Source: Streptomyces roseoviridis (GTDB lineage Bacteria > Actinomycetota > Actinomycetes > Streptomycetales > Streptomycetaceae). From it: 64,000 bases of DNA. The stretch covers positions 5,886,001-5,950,000 of the forward strand of contig NZ_BAAAWU010000001.1 in NCBI RefSeq assembly GCF_039535235.1. Reading direction: 5' to 3'. The notes beneath the pieces were generated by a model. The model did not search any database. It was not told the origin of the DNA and saw only the letters and a program-made list of their open reading frames with translations. Shown here piece by piece: positions 42,243-49,600 of this stretch. Position numbers and translations under genes: made by a program. Every line of letters starts with the position of its first letter. Positions within the stretch are counted from its first letter, which is position 1.

Positions 42243-42354
42243 CGACCGGCCTCCTGCGTCGTGTTCAGGCTGTGCTTACCCGGGGGACAACCCCCGGACC
42301 CCCGGCGAAACTCGTGGCGCGCGCTCATCGACCGGCCTCCTGCGTCGTGTTCAG
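42237..42354 (-). repeat. 32-bp direct repeat flanking a hairpin at the tldD-tldE junction
   Basis: The 32 bases at 42237-42268 are repeated exactly at 42323-42354, offset 86. The copy at 42323 is the 3' end of tldD (last codons, ribosome site and TGA); the copy at 42237 carries the same ribosome site and the ATG of tldE. The 54 bases between them hold a CCGGGGG-ACAA-CCCCCGG hairpin (42280-42297). Confidence 0.9.
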
Positions 42355-43860
42355 AATGTTGACACCCCGGAACAGGGCGGACGGGCAGCCGTGCGAGACC
42401 GCGGCGACCTGGCCCGGCTGGGCCTTGCCGCAGTTGAACGCACCGCCCAGGACGTACGTCTGGGGCCCGCCGACCTGCTCCATGGAGCCCCAGAAGTCCG
42501 TCGTCGTCGCCTGGTACGCGACGTCCCGCAGCTGGCCGGCCAGGCGGCCGTTCTCGATGCGGAAGAAGCGCTGGCCGGTGAACTGGAAGTTGTAGCGCTG
42601 CATGTCGATGGACCAGGAGCGGTCACCGACCACGTAGATGCCCCGCTCCACGCCCCCGATCAGGTCCTCCGTGGACAGACCGCCGGGATCCGGCTGGAGC
42701 GACACGTTCGCCATCCGCTGCACGGGCACGTGGCCGGGGGAGTCGGCGAAGGCGCAGCCGTTGGAGCGGCCGAGGCCGGTCAGCTTCGCGATCCGCCGGT
42801 CCAGCTGGTAGCCGACGAGCGTGCCGTCCTTCACCAGGTCCCAGGACTGCGCCTCGACGCCCTCGTCGTCGTAGCCGACGGTCGCGAGCCCGTGCTCGGC
42901 GGTCCGGTCACCCGTCACGTTCATGATCGAGGAGCCGTAGGCCAGCTTGCCCAGCTGGTCGAAGGTGGCGAACGAGGTGCCCGCGTACGCCGCCTCGTAG
43001 CCGAGCGCCCGGTCCAGCTCGGTGGCGTGGCCGATCGACTCGTGGATCGTCAGCCACAGGTTCGAGGGGTCGACGACCAGGTCGTAGCGCCCGGCCTCGA
43101 CGCTCGGCGCCCGCATCTTCTCGGCGAGCAGCTCCGGGATCTCCTCCAGCTCCCCGTCCCAGTCCCAGCCGGTGCCGGTGAGGTACTCCCAGCCGCGCCC
43201 GACCGGCGGCGCGATCGTCCGCATCGAGTCGAACTCACCCGTCGAGGCGTCCACGGCGACGGCCGTCAGCTGCGGGTGCAGCCGGACCCGCTGCTGGGTG
43301 GTGACGGTGCCGGCCGTGTCCGCGTAGAACTTGTTCTCGAAGACGGTGAGCAGGGAGGCGTCCACGTGCGCCACCCCGTCCGCGCGCAGCAGCCGCGCGC
43401 TCCACTCGGCGAGCAGCCCGCTCTTCTCCTCGGGGGAGACGGTGAACGGATCGATCTCGTACGAGGAGATCCACACCTTGTCCGCGTGCACCGGCTCGTC
43501 GGCGAGCTCCACGCGCTCGTCGGAGCCGGCCGCCGCGATCACCTTCGCGGACAGCTTGGCCATGGCCACCGCCTGGGAGGCGACCCGGGCGGCCCCGTCC
43601 ATGGTGAGGTCCACCCCGGAGGCGAATCCCCACGCACCGCCGTGCACCACCCGCACCGCGTAGCCGAGGTCCGTGATGTCCGAGGAGCCGGACGGCTTGG
43701 CGTCGCGCAGCCGCCACGAGGCGCTGCGCACCCGCTCCAGGCGGAAGTCGGCGTGCTCGGCGCCGAGCGCCCGCGCGCGGGCGAGCGCCGCGTCGGCGAG
43801 CGCCCGCAACGGAAGCTGGGTGAAGGCTTCGTCGAGGGAATGGGGGGTCCCAGATTGCAC
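42325..43860 (-). CDS. tldD: TldD-type catalytic subunit of a metalloprotease
   Basis: The 511-residue protein is the zinc-bearing partner of the TldD/TldE protease. The metal motif HESIGHATE (HExxxH) is clear near residue 268 in LWLTIHESIGHATELDRALGYE, and family landmarks AFADSPGHVPVQRMANVSLQPDPG near 385 and YVLGGAFNCGKAQPGQ near 483 are present. I chose GTG 43860, which has GGAGA six bases upstream; an ATG at 43899 is in frame. Its end carries one copy of the 32-bp repeat that recurs at the tldE start. A dyad at 43941-43972 lies upstream of it and of the divergent fabG. Confidence 0.94.
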   Translation of the reverse strand: MQSGTPHSLDEAFTQLPLRALADAALARARALGAEHADFRLERVRSASWRLRDAKPSGSSDITDLGYAVRVVHGGAWGFASGVDLTMDGAARVASQAVAMAKLSAKVIAAAGSDERVELADEPVHADKVWISSYEIDPFTVSPEEKSGLLAEWSARLLRADGVAHVDASLLTVFENKFYADTAGTVTTQQRVRLHPQLTAVAVDASTGEFDSMRTIAPPVGRGWEYLTGTGWDWDGELEEIPELLAEKMRAPSVEAGRYDLVVDPSNLWLTIHESIGHATELDRALGYEAAYAGTSFATFDQLGKLAYGSSIMNVTGDRTAEHGLATVGYDDEGVEAQSWDLVKDGTLVGYQLDRRIAKLTGLGRSNGCAFADSPGHVPVQRMANVSLQPDPGGLSTEDLIGGVERGIYVVGDRSWSIDMQRYNFQFTGQRFFRIENGRLAGQLRDVAYQATTTDFWGSMEQVGGPQTYVLGGAFNCGKAQPGQVAAVSHGCPSALFRGVNILNTTQEAGR

Positions 43861-43940
43861 AGCTGTCTCCTGTCGTGTGAGACCGGTCGCCCCGATCATG
43901 TCGTGCTTTCGGCCGCGATGCCCAGAGCTTTCTGTAGGGA

Positions 43941-43972
43941 CCCGACAGTGACACCAGTACGCCACTGTCAGG
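43941..43972. promoter_or_regulatory. Dyad symmetry between tldD and fabG
   Basis: CCCGACAGTG (43941-43950) and CACTGTCAGG (43963-43972) are inverted repeats with one mismatch and a 12-base spacer. The site lies about 30 bases before a candidate fabG -10 box TAGGTT (44004-44009), a position suited to a transcription factor. A regulator of fatty acid synthesis would fit; none is identified. Confidence 0.4.
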
Positions 43973-44045
43973 GCCCGATTCTCCGTATCGCGGAACGGAC
44001 CGATAGGTTTTCGGCATACCAGACCGCTATCGAAAGGGTGATCCG

Positions 44046-44765
44046 TTGAGCCGCTCGGTTCTCGTCACCGGAGGAAACCGGGGCATCGGCCTCGCCATCG
44101 CCCGCGCGTTCGCCGAGGCGGGCGACAAGGTCGCGTTCACGTACCGGTCCGGCGAGCCGCCGGCCGCGCTGGCCGATCTGGGGTGCCTGGCCGTCAAGTG
44201 CGACATCACCGACACCGAGCAGGTGGAGCAGGCGTACAAGGAGATCGAGGAGAAGCACGGTCCGGTGGAGGTCCTCGTGGCCAACGCCGGCGTGACGAAG
44301 GACCAGCTCCTGATGCGCATGTCCGAGGAGGACTTCACGTCCGTCCTCGACACCAACCTCACCGGCACCTTCCGGGTCGTCAAGCGTGCCAACCGCGGCA
44401 TGCTGCGCGCCAAGAAGGGCCGGGTCGTGCTGATCTCCTCGGTCGTCGGTCTGCTCGGCTCGGCGGGCCAGGCGAACTACGCCGCCTCGAAGGCCGGACT
44501 GGTCGGTTTCGCGCGGTCCCTCGCCCGTGAGCTCGGCTCGCGCAACATCACCTTCAACGTCGTCGCGCCCGGGTTCGTCGCCACCGACATGACCGCGGTG
44601 CTCACCGACGAGCAGCGCGCCGGCATCGTCTCCCAGGTGCCGCTGGGCCGCTACGCGCAGCCCGAGGAGATCGCCGCCACGGTGAAGTTCCTCGCCTCGG
44701 ACGACGCCTCGTACATCACTGGAGCCGTCATCCCGGTTGACGGCGGATTGGGCATGGGTCACTGA
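44046..44765 (+). CDS. fabG: 3-oxoacyl-ACP reductase
   Basis: The 239-residue SDR reduces 3-oxoacyl-ACP with NADPH in the fatty acid elongation cycle. The cofactor motif TGGNRGIG is near residue 8, NAG at 80 and the triad is present: VLISSVVG (Ser near 129), then YAASKAGL (Tyr and Lys near 142-146). The PVDGGLGMG C-terminus is typical. It starts at TTG with GAAAGGG upstream. Its stop lies four bases before the fabI start, so the two act in one operon, as in the S. coelicolor region as I remember it. Confidence 0.94.
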   Translation: MSRSVLVTGGNRGIGLAIARAFAEAGDKVAFTYRSGEPPAALADLGCLAVKCDITDTEQVEQAYKEIEEKHGPVEVLVANAGVTKDQLLMRMSEEDFTSVLDTNLTGTFRVVKRANRGMLRAKKGRVVLISSVVGLLGSAGQANYAASKAGLVGFARSLARELGSRNITFNVVAPGFVATDMTAVLTDEQRAGIVSQVPLGRYAQPEEIAATVKFLASDDASYITGAVIPVDGGLGMGH

Positions 44766-44769
44766 TCAC

Positions 44770-45546
44770 ATGAGCGGAATTCTCGAGGGCAAGCGCATCC
44801 TGATCACCGGTGTGCTGATGGAGTCCTCCATCGCCTTCCACGCCGCGAAGCTGGCCCAGGAGCAGGGCGCGGAGATCATCCTCACCGCGTGGCCGCGGCC
44901 GACGCTGACCGAGCGCATCGCCAAGAAGCTGCCGCAGCCCGACAAGGTCAAGGTCCTGGAGCTCGACGTCTCCAACGACGAGCACCTCGCCCGCCTGGAG
45001 GGCCAGGTCCGCGAGTACCTCGGCGACCGTCTCGACGGCGTCGTGCACTCCATCGGCTTCGCCCCGCAGGACGCGCTCGGCGGCAACTTCCTGAACACGC
45101 CGTTCGAGTCGGTCGCCACCGCCATGCACGTCTCGGCCTTCTCCCTGAAGTCCCTGACCATGGCGCTGCTGCCGCTGATGAGCGAGGGCGGCTCGGTCGT
45201 CGGTCTCACCTTCGACGCGAAGTTCGCCTGGCCGCAGTACGACTGGATGGGCCCGGCCAAGGCCGCCCTGGAGGCCACGAACCGCTACATGGCGCGCGAC
45301 CTCGGCAAGCAGAACATCCGCTGCAACCTGGTCTCGGCCGGCCCGCTCGGCTCGATGGCCGCCAAGTCCATCCCGGGCTTCAGCGAGCTGGCGAGCGTCT
45401 GGGACAGCCGCTCCCCGCTGGAGTGGGACCTGTCCGACCCGGAACCGGCGGGCCGCGCGATCGTGGCGCTGCTCTCCGACTGGTTCCCGAAGACCACCGG
45501 CGAGATCGTCCACGTCGACGGCGGTCTGCACGCGATCGGCGCCTGA
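44770..45546 (+). CDS. fabI: Enoyl-ACP reductase, InhA-like
   Basis: The 258-residue protein is the final reductase of fatty acid elongation. It has the FabI-type cofactor motif ILITGVLMESSIAFHAAKLAQEQGAE (a variant Rossmann with the MESS serine, as in InhA), HSIGFAP near residue 93, and the active site Tyr-x6-Lys in QYDWMGPAKAALEA near 155. This is the target type for isoniazid-adduct or triclosan inhibitors. It is tightly coupled to fabG, and a strong hairpin follows. Confidence 0.95.
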   Translation: MSGILEGKRILITGVLMESSIAFHAAKLAQEQGAEIILTAWPRPTLTERIAKKLPQPDKVKVLELDVSNDEHLARLEGQVREYLGDRLDGVVHSIGFAPQDALGGNFLNTPFESVATAMHVSAFSLKSLTMALLPLMSEGGSVVGLTFDAKFAWPQYDWMGPAKAALEATNRYMARDLGKQNIRCNLVSAGPLGSMAAKSIPGFSELASVWDSRSPLEWDLSDPEPAGRAIVALLSDWFPKTTGEIVHVDGGLHAIGA

Positions 45547-45567
45547 CGCCGGAGCGGCCGTACGTGT

Positions 45568-45613
45568 GAAGGGGCCGGGTGTCCGCCTGTGGGGGGCGGC
45601 ACCCGGCCCCTTC
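45568..45613 (+). terminator. Terminator after fabI
   Basis: GAAGGGGCCGGGTG (45568-45581) pairs with CACCCGGCCCCTTC (45600-45613), and CCGCC/GGCGG extend the pairing in the loop. It lies 21 bases after the fabI stop. Confidence 0.75.
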
Positions 45614-45745
45614 GCGTTTCGGGTACTCCGCGTTTCCGCAACCCGGGGCCCGAGTCGAAAACTGGGGCGAACCGGCCCAGACTGGGTCAGAGCACGATGT
45701 TCAGGGCGTGACGTTCCGGCTACCGCTCGGGGAGGAGGTACGGGC

Positions 45746-46138
45746 ATGCGCGTGCTGCACCGCGGGACCGTCGCCTTCGCCACGGCCGCCGCCCTCCTCA
45801 CCGGCACCGCCGTCGCGGCCGAGGTGCGGGCCGTTCCCGCCCCGGTGGACGGCTCCGACGCCGGGGCCGTCACGGCGGCCGCCGCCGGCGAGCGCGAGAA
45901 CTTCGGCGCCTCCTGCGGCATCGTCGTCGAGGGCTCCCACGTCACGGCGTACTGCCGCAACCCCTATCCCGACACCGACCGGGTCCGGCTGCACGTCGAA
46001 TGCGCCCGCTGGTGGGACCTCGACACCGACAGCGCCCCCGTCGCCGTCGCCCCGGCCGACTACGCCCGGGTGACCGGCCGCTGCTGGAAGGAGGTCGGCT
46101 CGGCCTGGATCACCCACGAGCCGGCGGGGCGCGGGTAG
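45746..46138 (+). CDS. Small secreted hypothetical protein
   Basis: The 130-residue protein has a signal peptide (MRVLHRGTVAFATAAALLTGTAVAAEV) and a short Ala/Gly-rich linker. The mature part has four cysteines in the pattern C...C...C...C (near residues 58, 72, 88, 114) that could form two disulfides. It has no catalytic motif. GGGGAGGAGG lies 7 bases before the ATG at 45746, a very strong site. I do not recognise the family. It stands alone after the fabI terminator and is convergent with the GntR gene, 27 bases away. Confidence 0.75.
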   Translation: MRVLHRGTVAFATAAALLTGTAVAAEVRAVPAPVDGSDAGAVTAAAAGERENFGASCGIVVEGSHVTAYCRNPYPDTDRVRLHVECARWWDLDTDSAPVAVAPADYARVTGRCWKEVGSAWITHEPAGRG

Positions 46139-46165
46139 GGCCGACGGGGCCCGTCCCGCGTCACG

Positions 46166-46864
46166 TCAGGCCGTAGGCGGCCCGGTGTCCCGCCCCGGGT
46201 CCCTCAGGCACTGGAACGGATAGCTCGCCGCCTCCGCCGCCGCCCGCTCCGCGTCGCCCGCGCGGATCGCCTCCACCAGACGCGCGTGGTCCATGTGGTT
46301 CTCCGGCCGCAGCTCCCGCCCCACGTCCTCCCGCAGCCACTCGCGCAGCACGTGCCCGAGGTCCGCGTACAGCTCCGTCAGCACCTCGTTGTGCGAGGCC
46401 ACCACCACACAGTGGTGGAAGGCCGCGTCCGCCGTCACGAACTCCTCCGCGTCGCCCGAGGCCCACGCCTCCTCGCGCTTCAGGAGCATCGCGTCCAGCT
46501 GCTTGAGGTCCCGGTCCGTGCGCCGCCGCGCCGCGAGCCGGGCCGCCGAGGACTCCAGCGTGGAGCGCAGCTCCGCGACGTGCCGCGGATCGGAGCCGGC
46601 GAACCTGCGGTGCATCACCCCGGCCAGCTCGCTCGTCGCCACCACATAGGTGCCCGAGCCCTGCCGGATGTCCAGCAGCCCGTTGTGCGCGAGCGCGCGG
46701 ACCGCCTCCCGCACCGTGTTGCGGGCCACGCCCAGCTGCTCGACGAGCTCCGGCTCCGTCGGGATCCGCGACCCCACCGGCCACTCGCCGGAGGTGATCT
46801 GGTTCCGCAGCTCGGCGATCACCTGATCGGAGAGCCCGGTACGCCGGGGATGGCCGAGCGCCAT
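46166..46864 (-). CDS. GntR-family (FCD/FadR-type) transcriptional regulator
   Basis: The 232-residue protein has an N-terminal GntR winged helix: LSDQVIAELRNQITSGEWPVGSRIPTEPELVEQLGVARNTVREAVRALAHNGLLDIRQGSGTYV (residues 10-74). The C-terminal FCD domain (about 85-225) is helical, with FVTADAAFHHCVVVASHN and ENHMDHARLVEAIRAGDAERAA, where the His residues bind metal and effector. It is divergent from the NimT-type exporter and probably binds the palindromes between them. The ATG at 46862-46864 has only a weak AGG site. Confidence 0.93.
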   Translation of the reverse strand: MALGHPRRTGLSDQVIAELRNQITSGEWPVGSRIPTEPELVEQLGVARNTVREAVRALAHNGLLDIRQGSGTYVVATSELAGVMHRRFAGSDPRHVAELRSTLESSAARLAARRRTDRDLKQLDAMLLKREEAWASGDAEEFVTADAAFHHCVVVASHNEVLTELYADLGHVLREWLREDVGRELRPENHMDHARLVEAIRAGDAERAAAEAASYPFQCLRDPGRDTGPPTA

Positions 46865-46897
46865 GCTGCACCTGCCGTTCCGTAGGGGAGGGTCGGA

Positions 46898-46942
46898 GAT
46901 TGGTTCGAAATTGGACAACCAATCATCCCATGATTCTATGAT
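46898..46942. promoter_or_regulatory. Operator and leaderless promoter of the exporter gene
   Basis: Two palindromes lie here: GATTGGTT (46898-46905) with AACCAATC (46917-46924), and AATCAT-CCC-ATGATT (46921-46935), with the consensus-like -10 box TATGAT at 46937-46942. The ATG of the exporter gene follows seven bases after the box. A binding protein here would overlap the promoter. The likely candidate is the divergent GntR protein. Confidence 0.65.
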
Positions 46943-46949
46943 GGGCCCC

Positions 46950-48410
46950 ATGCCCGACGAGCCGCAGACCCTCGCACCCGCCCTCCGGACGGCCCGCACC
47001 GACCGGGGCGCCGCCGATTCTCCCGCACCGGCCGGCCCCGCCCGCTGGGTCGTCCGGCTCGTCGTCGTCGGCCTCGTCCTGGCCGCCCTCAACCTGCGCC
47101 CGGCCATCACCAGCCTCGGCGCCCTGCTCGAAGAGGTCAGCGCCGACCTCCACATGAGCGGCACCGTGGCCGGCGTCCTCACCTCCGTACCGCCGCTCTG
47201 CTTCGCCGTCTTCGGCATCGCCGCCCCGCGCCTCGCCCGGCGCTTCGGCCCCGCGGCCGTGGTCTGCGCCGGCATGGCTCTGATCCTCGCGGGCCTGCTG
47301 CTGCGCCCCCTCGCCGGCGGCACCGCGGGCTTCCTCGCCGCCAGCGCGCTCGCCCTCATGGGCATCGCGCTCAGCAACGTCCTCATGCCGGTCCTCGTCA
47401 AGAAGTACTTCCCCGACCGCGTCGGCAGCATGACCGGCCTCTACTCCATGGCCCTCGCCCTCGGCACCTCCCTGGCCGCCGCCGCCACCGTGCCGATGAC
47501 CGCGGCCCTGGGCGGCGGCTGGCGGCTCGGCCTCGGCATCTGGGCGGCCCTGGCCGCCCTCGCCGTCCTGCCCTGGCTGCCGCTGCTGCGCGACCGCGGG
47601 CGAGACCGGGGCACGGACACCGCCGTGGGCCGAAGCGCGGGCCAGGACACGGACGCCGCTGCCGGCCGGGAGCCGGGCCGGGAAGCCGGCGACGAGGACG
47701 GCGCCACGCGCGCGGGTGCCGTGATCCCCGCAGCGCGCGCGGGCGCCACCGCTCCCGTCGTGCGCGCGGGCGCCGCTGCCCCGGCCGCGCGCGCGGGTGC
47801 CGCCGGTACCGCCACCCCGGCCGCCGCTGCGCCGCGCATCACCCGCAGCCGCACCGCCTGGGCCCTCGCCGCCTTCTTCGGCCTCCAGGCCACCGGCGCC
47901 TACATCACCATGGGCTGGATGCCGCAGATCTTCCGCGACGCCGGCGTCCCCGCCTCCACCGCGGGCGTGCTGCTCGCCGTCACCATGGTGATGGGCGTGC
48001 CGCTCGCCTTCGTCATCCCCGGGCTCGCCTCCCGGATGCGGAACCAGGGCCCCATCGTCGTCGCCCTCGGCCTGTGCGGCCTCGGCGGCTACACCGGTCT
48101 GTACTTCGCGCCCGCCGCCGGCGCCTGGGCCTGGGCTCTGCTCCTGGGCGTCTCCAACTGCGCCTTCCCGCTCGCCCTCACCATGATCGGGATGCGCTCG
48201 CGCACCGGCGCCGGCGTCGTACGGCTCTCCGCCTTCGCCCAGAGCGTCGGCTACCTCCTCTCCATCCCCGGACCGCTGCTCGTCGGCGTCCTCTACCAGC
48301 ACAGCGGCGGCTGGGGCCTGCCCATCGCCCTCATGGGCGGCCTGATGATCCCGCAGATGATCGTCGGCAGCCTCGCGGGCCGGGACCGGACGGTCGAGGA
48401 CGAATGCTGA
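46950..48410 (+). CDS. CynX/NimT-type MFS exporter
   Basis: The 486-residue protein has 12 hydrophobic helices with the CynX/NimT family start VVRLVVVGLVLAALNLRPAITSLGALLEEV near residue 30 and LSNVLMPVLVKKYFPDRVGSMTGLYSMALALGTSLAA near 155, the family signature. The central cytoplasmic loop between helices 6 and 7 is expanded to over 70 residues by charged sequence and a 9-residue repeat. Family members transport small molecules such as cyanate or 2-nitroimidazole; the substrate here is unknown. The mRNA is probably leaderless. In-frame ATGs at 46938 and 46941 are less likely. A 38-residue associated peptide follows 17 bases later. Confidence 0.88.
   Translation: MPDEPQTLAPALRTARTDRGAADSPAPAGPARWVVRLVVVGLVLAALNLRPAITSLGALLEEVSADLHMSGTVAGVLTSVPPLCFAVFGIAAPRLARRFGPAAVVCAGMALILAGLLLRPLAGGTAGFLAASALALMGIALSNVLMPVLVKKYFPDRVGSMTGLYSMALALGTSLAAAATVPMTAALGGGWRLGLGIWAALAALAVLPWLPLLRDRGRDRGTDTAVGRSAGQDTDAAAGREPGREAGDEDGATRAGAVIPAARAGATAPVVRAGAAAPAARAGAAGTATPAAAAPRITRSRTAWALAAFFGLQATGAYITMGWMPQIFRDAGVPASTAGVLLAVTMVMGVPLAFVIPGLASRMRNQGPIVVALGLCGLGGYTGLYFAPAAGAWAWALLLGVSNCAFPLALTMIGMRSRTGAGVVRLSAFAQSVGYLLSIPGPLLVGVLYQHSGGWGLPIALMGGLMIPQMIVGSLAGRDRTVEDEC
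47706..47813 (+). repeat. Four 27-bp minisatellite units in the exporter loop
   Basis: Units begin at 47706, 47733, 47760 and 47787, each sharing a near-identical 15-base core of the type GCGCGCGCGGGYGCC. They encode TRAGAVIPA, ARAGATAPV, VRAGAAAPA and ARAGAAGTA. The frame is kept, and the repeat lies in the cytoplasmic loop between helices 6 and 7. Confidence 0.85.
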
Positions 48411-48427
48411 GATGCGAGACTGTTCCC

Positions 48428-48544
48428 ATGCCCGTACTCGAACCGAACCCCCCGAACGGCCAGAAGAAGCTGCTCATCGTCTTCGGCACGATGATCGGCA
48501 TCACGGTCGTCATCGCCGTCATCGCCTCCCTCGCCTCTCCCTGA
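48428..48544 (+). CDS. SGM_5486-family transporter-associated small protein
   Basis: This 38-residue protein (MPVLEPNPPNGQKKLLIVFG start) has one membrane helix, LLIVFGTMIGITVVIAVIASLASP, preceded by a Pro/Lys-rich tail. It matches the small SGM_5486 family that I remember as genetically linked to CynX/NimT-type transporters in Streptomyces, and its place 17 bases after such a transporter fits. Probably a small membrane partner or regulator of the exporter. Annotators may miss it because of its size. There is no ribosome site; GAGACT six bases before the ATG might be a leaderless box, or it is cotranscribed. Confidence 0.85.
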   Translation: MPVLEPNPPNGQKKLLIVFGTMIGITVVIAVIASLASP

Positions 48545-48722
48545 ACCGCCGGGGGTAGGGCTGTCCCCCCGTCCCCTAGGGGGCGGGCGTCAGGGTGAAG
48601 TGGGTGGATCACCTGATGGGCCGGGGCCCGAGCACTCCGTACGGTGGGACCGAAGCAGCGAGCGGAGGGATCCCGGCGCAGGTGGATCCCGTCCCGGACG
48701 GATCCCATCCACGGAGGCGGCC

Positions 48723-48968
48723 ATGACGGCGCGAGCCATGACGGCGCGAGGCACGACGGCGCGAAACCACACCGGTGCCCGAAGCGACGTCCGCGCCGCC
48801 CCGGCCGGCGTCGACACCCGGCTGCCCTGGTGGGCGCTGGCCCTCCCCGTCCTCGCCTTCGCCGCCCTCTTCGTCCTCGTCACGGACCCGGGCCACGCCC
48901 ACGCGGCGGGCGCCGACCCCGGAATCGGGGGCCTCCTGGCACGGATCCAGCAAACCCTTCCTCTCTGA
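48723..48968 (+). CDS. Small membrane protein with N-terminal repeats
   Basis: The 81-residue protein begins with MTARAMTARGTTAR, encoded by three 15-base near-repeats of ATGACGGCGCGAGSC type, so the start codon context is itself repeated. A single helix (about residues 40-58, WWALALPVLAFAALFVLVT) is followed by DPGHAHAAGADPGIGGLLARIQ. It has no recognisable domain. GGAGG lies five bases before the first ATG at 48723; the second ATG at 48738 could also be used. Little can be said of its role. The upstream gap holds a CCCCTAGGGG palindrome near 48575. Confidence 0.7.
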   Translation: MTARAMTARGTTARNHTGARSDVRAAPAGVDTRLPWWALALPVLAFAALFVLVTDPGHAHAAGADPGIGGLLARIQQTLPL

Positions 48969-49003
48969 GTCGAGCAGGGCCGATTCATGCGAAGCTGTGG
49001 TGC

Positions 49004-49525
49004 ATGAGCGTCGACACACCCCGAAGGATCGTGCTCCTCCGACACGCCAAGGCGGACTGGCCCCAGACCTCAGACCACGAGCGCCCGCTCGCCGATCGCG
49101 GTCGCCAGGACGCCCCCGCCGCGGGCCGCAAGCTCGCCGACAGCGGCATCGGCTTCGACCTGGCCCTCGTCTCCACCGCCGTACGGACGCGGGAGACCTG
49201 GAAGCTCGCCGCCGCCCAGCTGCCCGAGCGCCCCAGGACGGTGTACGAGGAGCGGCTGTACGAGGCATCGCTCGGCGAGCTCATCGCCCTGGTCAACGAG
49301 ACCCCCGACACCGTGGCGAACCTCCTGCTGGTCGGCCACAACCCCGGGATGCACGCGCTGGCCGACGCCCTCGCCGGCGCCTCCGAGGGCGACGCCCTCG
49401 CCCGCATGAACCGCGGCGGCTTCCCCACCGCCGCCTTCGCCGTCCTCACCTTCGACGGCACCTGGAAGTCCGTCGAGCACGGCATGGACGCCACCCTCGT
49501 CGACTTCTGGGCCCCGCACTCCTGA
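49004..49525 (+). CDS. SixA-type histidine phosphatase
   Basis: The 173-residue protein belongs to the histidine phosphatase (phosphoglycerate mutase-like) superfamily. The catalytic RHG-type motif is LLRHAKADW near residue 14 (His 15), with DHERPLADRGR, STAVRTRETW and the second histidine in LLVGHNPGMHAL near 115. SixA proteins remove phosphate from phosphohistidine, as in His-phosphotransfer proteins or PTS components; the partner here is unknown. There is no ribosome site; GAAGCT seven bases before the ATG at 49004 may be a leaderless -10. A strong hairpin follows before serB. Confidence 0.9.
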   Translation: MSVDTPRRIVLLRHAKADWPQTSDHERPLADRGRQDAPAAGRKLADSGIGFDLALVSTAVRTRETWKLAAAQLPERPRTVYEERLYEASLGELIALVNETPDTVANLLLVGHNPGMHALADALAGASEGDALARMNRGGFPTAAFAVLTFDGTWKSVEHGMDATLVDFWAPHS

Positions 49526-49533
49526 GCGACGGC

Positions 49534-49569
49534 GAAGGGCCCGGCCGTCAGGTGACGGCCGGGCCCTTC
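49534..49569. terminator. Perfect 17-bp hairpin between convergent genes
   Basis: GAAGGGCCCGGCCGTCA (49534-49550) pairs with TGACGGCCGGGCCCTTC (49553-49569) with two unpaired bases. It separates the SixA-type gene from serB and should stop transcription in both directions. Confidence 0.75.
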
Positions 49570-49600
49570 CCGTACGCGCGCCGCGAGGCGCACGCGTGCC

